A stretch of 8,491 bases of DNA, from NCBI GenBank assembly GCA_013042895.1, contig JABDPD010000463.1:1-8491 (forward strand), given 5' to 3'. Position 1 is the first letter of the stretch. Each line of letters opens with the position of its first letter. This stretch comes from Boseongicola sp. (lineage in GTDB: Bacteria > Pseudomonadota > Alphaproteobacteria > Rhodobacterales > Rhodobacteraceae). This document shows positions 1 through 5,624 of this stretch, piece after piece. The position numbers and the translations under genes are program-made. The notes under the pieces were generated by a model, which was not told the DNA's origin, made no database searches, and saw nothing but the letters and a program-made list of their open reading frames with translations.

Positions 1-288
1 GCCGAGCGGCATTCAAGACGGTTCCCCGAGGGGCGTTGGTCAGATTTGACCGTCGTGCTGAATGACGGCACCGAACTTGCGTCAGGCGACGTTCACGCCA
101 GGGGTGGCCCCGAAGCGCCTATGGACATGTCCGAGATCGAGACCAAGTTTCACACCATGAGCGCGACGCTCCCCGAGCCGCGCCGAAACGCTCTTTGGAC
201 AATGCGCGAGCGCCTTCTGGACCCAGTCACCAAATTCGAGGACCTCGCACACCTCGTTTGCGCGCCGCCGGAGCAGGCCTATGACTGA
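1..288 (+). CDS. MmgE/PrpD family protein, C-terminal fragment (5' end outside window)
   Basis: The reading frame is open from the first base to a TGA at 286-288, giving the last 95 residues of a protein whose start lies upstream of the window. The fragment has the pattern of the MmgE/PrpD C-terminal domain: a beta strand followed by a DGT turn, then ARGGPEAPM and a 'SEIETKF' helix, matching the family's 'rGdPe.Pls..el..KF' region. Known members include 2-methylcitrate dehydratase (PrpD), cis-aconitate decarboxylase and several uncharacterised cytosolic hydro-lyases; the end of the protein alone cannot tell which. The gene overlaps the following dehydrogenase by 8 bases, so the two are probably co-translated. 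An internal TTG at 46 is not a credible start because the frame continues upstream without a stop. The family call is fairly secure; the reaction is unknown. Confidence 0.75.
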   Translation, partial: AERHSRRFPEGRWSDLTVVLNDGTELASGDVHARGGPEAPMDMSEIETKFHTMSATLPEPRRNALWTMRERLLDPVTKFEDLAHLVCAPPEQAYD

Positions 289-1249
289 GCGCCCGCGCAT
301 TATCCTCCACAACGACGAAACCTCCTCGCTAGCAAAAAAGCTGGCCGCGACCTTTCCGGATGTCGCGTTCCGCGAATGTAACAGCTATGCGGCGCTCCCC
401 GATCTGGTCGCTACCTTCCAGCCGCACGTCGTCTATTCAGTCCGCTTCGCAGGCTCGCAAGCCTATCCCCGCGATGCCTTGTTCGGCCCTGGTGGCCCCG
501 ATTGGGTGGCCAACGGCGGAGCAGGGACGGACCACTACGGCATGTGGGACCCAGACGTCTGCACGGTGACAAACGCTGCGGGCGTGGCGGCGGACATGAT
601 GGCGGAGTACGTCTTGGGTGGGTTTCTCCACTTCACCTTGGACATCCCCGGCCTTCAAACCGACAAGTCCGAACGTGCATGGAACCCCCGAACCGTCGTG
701 CCGCTATCCGGAAAAACGCTCTTGATCATTGGTCTCGGCCACACAGGCCGCGCAATCGCCGCGCGTGCCAAAGCCTTCGGCATGCACGTCCTCGGCACAA
801 GAGCAACCCCTAGGGCAATGGAAAGCGTCGACGAAGTGCACGGCTCGGACAATTTGGCCAGACTCCTGCCACGCGCGGATTTCATCGCCGTCTCGACGCC
901 TCTCACACCGAACACACACGGGTTGCTGCGCAGAGCCGAAATCGCGTCTGTTAAACCCGGTGCAATCCTCGCCGATGTCTCGCGCGGGGGAGTGGTTGAT
1001 CAGGCTGCATTGGAGACCGCCCTCAAATCGAAACACATCGCCGCTGCGGTACTCGACGTTTTCGAGGTCGAACCGCTCCCTGCGAGCAGCGGCCTTTGGG
1101 ACCTCGAGAACGTAATCATCTCGCCTCATTGCTCATCAGTCTACGCGGGTTGGAGTGAGGCCTCCTTCGACATGTTCCTGCAAAACCTCACGCACTGGCT
1201 AAAGGGCGAGCCCTTGTTCAACGTTGTCATTCCGACACGCGGCTACTAG
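281..1249 (+). CDS. D-isomer-specific 2-hydroxyacid dehydrogenase (GhrA/hydroxypyruvate-reductase-like)
   Basis: A 322-residue cytosolic NAD(P)-dependent oxidoreductase of usual family length, expected to interconvert a 2-oxoacid and a D-2-hydroxyacid. The Rossmann motif GLGHTG is at residues 151-156. The catalytic triad is complete: Arg235 in SRGGVVD, Glu264 in DVFEVEP and His283 in SPHCS. The strand after the glycine motif ends in GTRAT (172-176) with no acidic residue, and Arg174 sits where NADPH-preferring glyoxylate/hydroxypyruvate reductases carry a basic residue; NADPH preference is therefore inferred. The ATG at 281 lies inside the preceding gene and has GGAG at 270-273, seven bases upstream, which supports this start. 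The overlap suggests that the MmgE/PrpD partner and this enzyme act in one pathway, probably on a hydroxyacid or sugar-acid intermediate. The exact substrate cannot be predicted. Confidence 0.92.
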   Translation: MTERPRIILHNDETSSLAKKLAATFPDVAFRECNSYAALPDLVATFQPHVVYSVRFAGSQAYPRDALFGPGGPDWVANGGAGTDHYGMWDPDVCTVTNAAGVAADMMAEYVLGGFLHFTLDIPGLQTDKSERAWNPRTVVPLSGKTLLIIGLGHTGRAIAARAKAFGMHVLGTRATPRAMESVDEVHGSDNLARLLPRADFIAVSTPLTPNTHGLLRRAEIASVKPGAILADVSRGGVVDQAALETALKSKHIAAAVLDVFEVEPLPASSGLWDLENVIISPHCSSVYAGWSEASFDMFLQNLTHWLKGEPLFNVVIPTRGY

Positions 1250-1254
1250 GCGAC

Positions 1255-1281
1255 GCGCTTCAGACGACCGAACTGAAGCGC
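1255..1281. terminator. 9-bp inverted repeat between convergent genes, possible bidirectional terminator
   Basis: GCGCTTCAG at 1255-1263 is exactly complementary to CTGAAGCGC at 1273-1281, with a 9-base loop. It fills nearly all the gap between the dehydrogenase stop (1249) and the GFA-gene stop (1282-1284 on the other strand). There is no T tract on either side, so it is not a canonical intrinsic terminator. Its position between two gene ends is the main argument for a termination or mRNA-end-protecting role. Confidence 0.45.
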
Positions 1282-1740
1282 TCAGACGCGCCAACCTGAG
1301 ATCGACGGTTCATCCTCCATCTCACCGCTGCCACCCGCTTCACTCGGCGCATCCGAGAACTTCGGCAAGCCATCGTTCACATCAAGAACCCGTTCGCCAT
1401 AAAAAATGTGCATGACCGGGTTGTAGGAAAACTCGGACCCCGAGAGCGTCATCGGATAGACAACCTGCAACCCAAGCCCCGGCTTCGTCGTAAGAACCCC
1501 GCCACCGCATTTCGCACAGGATGTCCTTTGGGTCTGATCATTCTTCGTCGATACGGTGACGTCTCCGATCACATTGACCGACGTTTCCGGCCAGGCCGCA
1601 AGCGCGGTGATCGGCGCAGAGTGCCAACTTCGGCAGGACTCGCAATGGCAGTAAGCACTAAAGACAGGGTCGCCCTGAACTTCCACATGAACTTGTCCGC
1701 AATAGCATTGTCCTGCTTTGACACTCGAATGATCCAACAT
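1282..1740 (-). CDS. GFA (glutathione-dependent formaldehyde-activating enzyme-like) / CENP-V family protein
   Basis: A 152-residue zinc protein of the GFA (DUF636) fold. Its cysteines fall in the expected order: C12 and C14 (CYCG), C31, C33 and C36 (CHCESC), and C75 and C78 (SCAKCGGG). These match the two zinc-binding clusters of the family. The prototype Gfa was reported to speed condensation of formaldehyde with glutathione, but most family members have no proven reaction, so only the family is claimed. A longer frame begins at 1794, but the ATG at 1740 is chosen because AAGGAGG lies 8 bases before it (1749-1755 on the plus strand) and the family-like sequence starts there. The C-terminal 25 residues are acidic and Ser/Gly rich and probably disordered. 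It is divergent from the LysR-type gene and could be its target, by the usual LysR arrangement. Confidence 0.85.
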   Translation of the reverse strand: MLDHSSVKAGQCYCGQVHVEVQGDPVFSAYCHCESCRSWHSAPITALAAWPETSVNVIGDVTVSTKNDQTQRTSCAKCGGGVLTTKPGLGLQVVYPMTLSGSEFSYNPVMHIFYGERVLDVNDGLPKFSDAPSEAGGSGEMEDEPSISGWRV

Positions 1741-1820
1741 GTTCCGTGACCTCCTTGTCGTTTCTAGGAAAAGGCTAGGCCGGATGACATACAATCCGAA
1801 ATATGAAATGATGCGTCTCT
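1741..1820. promoter_or_regulatory. divergent promoter region between the GFA gene and the LysR-type gene
   Basis: This 80-bp gap separates two divergent starts. It holds the strong minus-strand Shine-Dalgarno of the GFA gene at 1749-1755. TACAAT at 1790-1795 matches the -10 consensus at five of six bases for plus-strand transcription towards the LysR gene, but no good -35 is seen at normal spacing. LysR-type regulators commonly act from such divergent gaps; no clear T-N11-A palindrome was identified by eye. Confidence 0.4.
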
Positions 1821-2795
1821 ATGGATAGAAAACAATCCGACACCGAGATCGTCTACGACGATTATCTTGACGATTCTTGGCGCAGAACCGGCTGGGCGGA
1901 ACTTCCCTTTTTCCTTGCTGTCGCGCGCGCGGGAACCTTTCGCGCCGCCGCCGAGCGCCTCAAGGTCAACCATGCAACCGTCGACCGACACATCCGAGCG
2001 CTTGAAGAGGCCTATAGCGTCCGTCTCTTTGACCGAAAGGCGCGAGGGGTAACTCTGACGGCGGCAGGCCGCAACCTTTTGGAAAAGGCCAAGGCGGCAG
2101 AACGCACCGTTTTGACTGCGAAGCGATCCGTGAGCGGCATGGACGCCAAACTGTCCGGCGAAGTGCGCCTGAATATCTCGTCTTGGAACGCTTACTATGT
2201 CCTCGCTCCGAACATGCCACGCTTTCATGAGTTATACCCGGACATCGATCTAAAAGTTACTGTGTCTGATAGAGTTGAAGACCTCACAAAATCGCCCTCC
2301 GACGTCAGCTATCGCGCTGCATGGAGCGTTGATGAGGACGTGGTTGCGCGCAAGGTTTACAGCTATTGCGCTGCCGTTCTGGCAAGTGAGGACTACATCA
2401 AACAGCACTGGGACTCCCGTGGCCCCAATGGCGAGGGTCTCCACTGGATCGGTAAGTCCACGCTTTGGCCAAATCCAAAACTGGATGATACGAAACTCTT
2501 TTCCGGCGCAGCCCGGCGCGGCGAAGTCCTCGACCCGATCCTGATCAACGAGCTCCTAAAGCATGGACAAGGAATGGCCATTGTTCCGGTTTGCACGCTT
2601 CTGGTTGTGCCTGTATTGAGTGTTGTTCCAGGGACACCGGTTGTGCCGGATCGCTCGGTTTGGGTGCTGTTACAATCTGATCTGAGGCACACTGCGCGCG
2701 TTCGTGCGGTTGTCGAATTCTTATGCGAGATGGGTAAGAATACATACAAGCGTGAGAAAGAGCTCCTGTTAAGCTCCGAGCTTATGAATGCCTAA
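1821..2795 (+). CDS. LysR-type transcriptional regulator
   Basis: A 324-residue DNA-binding regulator. The N-terminal winged HTH covers roughly residues 26-85, with the family-typical FFLAVARAGTFRAAAERLKVNHATVDRHIRALE pattern broken across residues 30-62, followed by RLFDR and 'GVTLTAAG'. The rest is the co-inducer-binding domain, including GQGMAIVPV near 249-257 and the 'SVWVLLQSDLRHTARVRAVVEF' type ending near 279-300. The ATG at 1821 is the first usable start after an in-frame TGA at 1809-1811. It has no obvious Shine-Dalgarno, and no later ATG, GTG or TTG precedes the HTH. This leaves an acidic extension of about 25 residues (rich in D/E/Y) ahead of the HTH, longer than usual. Its stop overlaps that of the convergent FAD enzyme. 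Likely targets are the divergent GFA gene or the neighbouring enzymes; the inducer is unknown. Confidence 0.92.
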   Translation: MDRKQSDTEIVYDDYLDDSWRRTGWAELPFFLAVARAGTFRAAAERLKVNHATVDRHIRALEEAYSVRLFDRKARGVTLTAAGRNLLEKAKAAERTVLTAKRSVSGMDAKLSGEVRLNISSWNAYYVLAPNMPRFHELYPDIDLKVTVSDRVEDLTKSPSDVSYRAAWSVDEDVVARKVYSYCAAVLASEDYIKQHWDSRGPNGEGLHWIGKSTLWPNPKLDDTKLFSGAARRGEVLDPILINELLKHGQGMAIVPVCTLLVVPVLSVVPGTPVVPDRSVWVLLQSDLRHTARVRAVVEFLCEMGKNTYKREKELLLSSELMNA

Positions 2796-4111
2796 GCCAC
2801 GCGCGGCTCTGTGTTTGAGGTCGCCAACCGATTGATCCCTTGCGCCGTGAGTGACGCCACCAATTCGTCTGTCGACACCCTTTGCACCGTAAGGCCATCT
2901 CGAAGTGCTAAGGCAGCCGCCGTGCCCGTCGCTTGTCCCATCGCCATGCACTGCGGCATGCCGCGCACCGATGCGAAGGCAATCGGGTCCGCCGAAAGGA
3001 TACGACCCGCAAACATCAGGTTCTCAATCCTCGCGGGCAAAAGCGCGCGAAAAGGAATAGTGTAGTAGCTTCCCGCCTCAATGGCCGCATCATGGGTCAT
3101 GTCGCCATCCGAGCGCATCACGTCATCTATCGGATTGTCACAAGCCACGATCCCGTCGGCAAACTTGCGGGCACGCGCAAGATCTTCACCGGTCACTTTG
3201 TAGACGCCCTCAAGTTTCCGCGTCTCGCGCACCCCAACCGTTGGCGACAACATCGCCATATGAGCGTTCTGAAATCCGGGTACATCGCTTTTCAAGAACT
3301 GAGCCAACTGATGACACCGCCGCCGGCCTTCCTGGGTCGCCGCACCCACCGCTACCGGATCGGTCCCGTCGACCCCACGCACGTGAACCGAGTTGCAGAA
3401 TACCGAGCCTTCGTGAAAGCCCCGCATCAGATAGAGTTTCGCCAAATCTGGATGAAGCCGTCCCTCGGCCACACCGCGCGCTGCGTATCTTTCAAAGTAA
3501 GGGTCAGGCTCGGCAAAGGCCGCGGCACGATCCACGCCGACCATATGAAATGAGATGGTCACTGCCATCATATTCCCCGAAGCGTCCCCCAGCGCAAAGG
3601 GCACCCCGGCTTTGGCCGAGATGTCCCCGTCGCCGGAGCCGTCGATCACGATCTTCGGCGCAACTTCAAACAACCCGTTTCGATCACAGCACATAACCCG
3701 CGCGATCCGGTCTGCGTCCATCTTTGGGTCTAAGGCAGTCGCGCCAAGCCTTACACGCACATTGGCCTCTTCTAGCATTTCAAACATCGTGAGTGTCGCA
3801 ATGTCGTGATCGTAGATGATTTCGGGTCCGAAGTTCTCAAGAGTGCAGGGGCGTTTGGCGGCAGCGGGCGGTTCCATTCGGACCAACCGCTCGGTCAACT
3901 CCTCGATCAAGCCACCAACGATCTGATCTTGTGGATAGCCTCCACCCCACGGCATACCCGGACAAAATGCCATAACACCGCCGACCTTGGTCGTTGCCTC
4001 CAATAGCGTGACGCGCAAGCCCTGACGCCCGGCCGCCACCGCCGCCCCAAACCCTGCTGTGCCGCCACCGACGACAAGCAGGTCACAGTCTTCGAGTCGC
4101 TCGCTCACCAT
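2792..4111 (-). CDS. FAD-dependent oxidoreductase (FAD_oxidored / GIDA-like fold)
   Basis: A 439-residue cytosolic flavoprotein. The FAD-binding Rossmann motif GGGTAG is at residues 15-20, with the ribose-binding Glu38 ending the second strand (TLLE) and VGG at 43-45. Further FAD-fold segments are IVIDGSGDGD (155-163), the SPTVGVRETRKLEG segment (289-302) characteristic of the FAD_oxidored family, and the C-terminal flavin segment LMFAGRILSADPIAFASVRG (365-384) followed by MGQATGTAAALA. No signal peptide or membrane segment is visible. The frame extends to an ATG at 4171, but the ATG at 4111 is preferred: AAGGA lies about 10 bases before it and the extra 20 residues look unrelated to the family. 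Members of this group often sit in sugar or sugar-acid utilisation loci, mostly with unproven substrates. The substrate and electron acceptor are not predictable here. Confidence 0.88.
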   Translation of the reverse strand: MVSERLEDCDLLVVGGGTAGFGAAVAAGRQGLRVTLLEATTKVGGVMAFCPGMPWGGGYPQDQIVGGLIEELTERLVRMEPPAAAKRPCTLENFGPEIIYDHDIATLTMFEMLEEANVRVRLGATALDPKMDADRIARVMCCDRNGLFEVAPKIVIDGSGDGDISAKAGVPFALGDASGNMMAVTISFHMVGVDRAAAFAEPDPYFERYAARGVAEGRLHPDLAKLYLMRGFHEGSVFCNSVHVRGVDGTDPVAVGAATQEGRRRCHQLAQFLKSDVPGFQNAHMAMLSPTVGVRETRKLEGVYKVTGEDLARARKFADGIVACDNPIDDVMRSDGDMTHDAAIEAGSYYTIPFRALLPARIENLMFAGRILSADPIAFASVRGMPQCMAMGQATGTAAALALRDGLTVQRVSTDELVASLTAQGINRLATSNTEPRVA

Positions 4112-4469
4112 TGACCGCCATTCCTTCTGCCTAAGTCTCGCAAGTCTGCAAGGCACGTGGTCCACTGGCAAGCCGCAGTAGCAACTTTAGGAGCACAAAA
4201 TTTGAGCATAGTAGCGGTGAGATGCTCTTGACATCATTGATAAATCGACGAAGCTGAGGGGAAGCGCACGACGCGCGTTTGCCAAGGCCCACACACCAAA
4301 ACGAGGTATGCTTCAAAGCTCAATGATTGCACCGTTTTACCAAAAGGCTTCGACGAACACACGGACGCCCTTCGGTCTCTCTTTCGATCAGTTCTGAGAC
4401 AAACGGCGAATGAGCGGCGATGGCTAATCACATGATGCGAAAGGAAATCTCAATAATTGCAAAAAAAAC

Positions 4470-4483
4470 TGGTATCGCTAACA
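4470..4483. promoter_or_regulatory. candidate LacI-family operator upstream of the importer operon
   Basis: TGGTATCGCTAACA is a 14-bp imperfect palindrome centred on CG. The half-sites TGGTA and TAACA agree at four of five positions, and CG-centred palindromes of this length are the hallmark of LacI-family sites. From memory, it is also very close to the xylose-responsive TGTTAGCGCTACCA-type motif of Caulobacter. It lies 134 bases before the binding-protein start in the AT-rich promoter segment. No LacI-type regulator gene is in the window, so the regulator would be encoded elsewhere. Confidence 0.5.
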
Positions 4484-4495
4484 AGAATTGTTGGC
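4477..4495. promoter_or_regulatory. 19-bp near-palindrome overlapping the LacI-type site
   Basis: GCTAACAA (4477-4484) and TTGTTGGC (4488-4495) are inverted copies with a single mismatch around a 3-base GAA centre. The site shares GCTAACA with the LacI-type operator candidate, so two regulators, or two modes of one regulator, could compete. It may equally be coincidental symmetry in an AT-rich stretch. Confidence 0.35.
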
Positions 4496-4616
4496 TAGAA
4501 ATTACTGCGGCGGAATCGTTTTGCTGCTCAATTAATTCCTCGATGAAGAGGAGACGGGCCTAACAAGGCTTCCGGATATCCAAGGTGCACCGGACACCAT
4601 CCAATGGGAGGAAACC

Positions 4617-5540
4617 ATGAAAAAAGTACTTTTTGCGGCCATGGCTGCTTCTGTCGTAGCCGGCGCAGCTTTTGCTGACGGCCACGGCGAGCGTTATGTC
4701 ATGATCACTCACACACAGGGTACAGACCCGTTCTGGCCAGTTGTTGAAAAGGGCGGTCGCGACGCTGCTGAAGATGTTGGCGCAACACTCGAGTACAACT
4801 TTGACGTCTCCGGCGACATGGCTGCAATGGCGAAGCTCATCGAAGCTGCGGCTGCTACACAGCCAAGCGGCATCATTGTGTCTCTGCCCGACGCAGCGGC
4901 GCTTGGCCCGGCAATCAAGTCCGCTGTTGCTGATGGCGTTCCGGTTGTGACCATCAACTCCGGTCTGGAAGCTTCTGCTGAACTCGGCGCGCTTATGCAC
5001 GTTGGTCAGCCAGAGCGTCTTGCAGGTGAAAAAGCTGGTCAGCGCGCAGCTGCTGAAGGCGTGACCAAAGGTCTCTGCTTGAACCAGGAATCATTCAACA
5101 CCGCTCTCGTAGACCGTTGCTCCGGTTACTTCGACGGCGTTGGTGGCGATCTCAACATGATCGACGTTTCGAACGACCCGACACAGATCGAAACCCGTAC
5201 GGCTGCTGCTCTGCAGGCTGACGAAAGCATCGACGGCGTTCTGGCTGTTGGCCCACACGTATGTGAAGCCGCAACCAAAGCGATCGAAGCGGTTGGCGCT
5301 GACGTGCACCTGGCTTGCTTCGACCTTTCCCCGGGCGTGATGGACATGATTGCTGACGGCCGCGCTGCCTTTACAATCGACCAGCAGCAGCGTCTGCAGG
5401 GCTACATGCCTGTGATCGTTCTGCACCTCTACAACAACCACGCTGGTCTGTTGCCTGGTGCGAATATCCCATCGGGCCCTGGTTTCGTTGATGCTTCCAA
5501 CGCAGCCGAGGTTTCCGCTCTGGCGGGCATCGACCGCTAA
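4617..5540 (+). CDS. carbohydrate ABC transporter, periplasmic substrate-binding protein
   Basis: A 307-residue secreted binding protein of the ribose/galactose-type family (Peripla_BP_4). Residues 1-20 form a Sec signal peptide: KK, a hydrophobic core and an A-F-A cleavage motif before Asp21. The ligand-facing loop TDPFWPVVEKG (36-46) matches the N/D-P-F-F region of ribose-binding protein. Asp236 and Gln256 keep the 20-residue spacing of that protein's Asp215 and Gln235. Four cysteines (154, 168, 216, 234) could form two periplasmic disulfides. Start: GGGAGG at 4606-4611, five bases before the ATG. Codons are rich in GCT, GGT and CGT, suggesting high expression, and a hairpin terminator follows the stop, which also favours extra copies of this subunit. 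It delivers its ligand to the permease encoded next. Ligand identity is unresolved; a monosaccharide or polyol is most likely. Confidence 0.92.
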   Translation: MKKVLFAAMAASVVAGAAFADGHGERYVMITHTQGTDPFWPVVEKGGRDAAEDVGATLEYNFDVSGDMAAMAKLIEAAAATQPSGIIVSLPDAAALGPAIKSAVADGVPVVTINSGLEASAELGALMHVGQPERLAGEKAGQRAAAEGVTKGLCLNQESFNTALVDRCSGYFDGVGGDLNMIDVSNDPTQIETRTAAALQADESIDGVLAVGPHVCEAATKAIEAVGADVHLACFDLSPGVMDMIADGRAAFTIDQQQRLQGYMPVIVLHLYNNHAGLLPGANIPSGPGFVDASNAAEVSALAGIDR

Positions 5541-5557
5541 AATAAAAGACGCGACAT

Positions 5558-5592
5558 AAGAACAGGCGGGATTTTCCCGCCTGTTCTTTTTT
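5558..5592 (+). terminator. strong intrinsic terminator inside the importer operon
   Basis: A perfect 13-bp stem (5558-5570 with 5576-5588), a 5-base ATTTT loop and a run of six T (5587-5592) lie 17 bases after the binding-protein stop and before the permease. It is a textbook Rho-independent terminator, likely acting as a partial terminator or 3' mRNA stabiliser so that the binding protein is made in excess over the membrane subunits. Confidence 0.9.
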
Positions 5593-5624
5593 AACATTCG
5601 CGCAGGAAAAAAAGGGGACGGACA

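Larger units (their letters stand above)
4112..4616. promoter_or_regulatory. 505-bp divergent intergenic region upstream of the FAD enzyme and the ABC importer
   Basis: No convincing gene lies here: the short frames on the minus strand lack ribosome binding sites and protein-like composition. The segment is more AT-rich than the genes, especially 4440-4540, as expected for promoters. The right half carries a LacI-type operator candidate at 4470-4483 and an overlapping palindrome at 4477-4495. A strong GGGAGG ribosome binding site at 4606-4611 serves the binding-protein gene. Depending on the transcription start, the importer mRNA would have a leader of roughly 100 bases. The left half must hold the promoter of the FAD gene, but I could not place it. 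Confidence 0.55.

Noticed and set aside
704..1129. Long open frames opposite or out of frame with the dehydrogenase (for example 704-1129 minus and 729-1115 plus)
   Set aside because: Typical shadows of a GC-rich coding gene: low-complexity Arg/Ser/Ala composition and no start signals.
1741..1794. Longer GFA-family protein starting at 1794
   Set aside because: The extra 18 residues have no ribosome binding site and contain the strong AAGGAGG that serves the ATG at 1740.
2933..3696. Plus-strand open frames (206 and 151 codons) opposite the FAD gene
   Set aside because: Antisense shadows with Arg/His/Pro-rich sequence and no recognisable domain; the minus-strand FAD motifs are unambiguous.
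4228..4250. Perfect TTGACA -35 box at 4228-4233 on the plus strand
   Set aside because: No -10-like hexamer lies 16-18 bases downstream, and it is almost 390 bases from the next plus-strand gene; judged a chance match.
4131..4431. Two small minus-strand reading frames (61 and 65 codons) in the intergenic region
   Set aside because: They overlap each other in different frames, lack ribosome binding sites and have no protein-like pattern.
4536..4594. Short hairpins (TCCTC/GAGGA at 4537-4552; TCCGG/CCGGA at 4571-4594) in the binding-protein leader
   Set aside because: The stems are only five base pairs and could arise by chance; there is no evidence for a riboswitch or attenuator.
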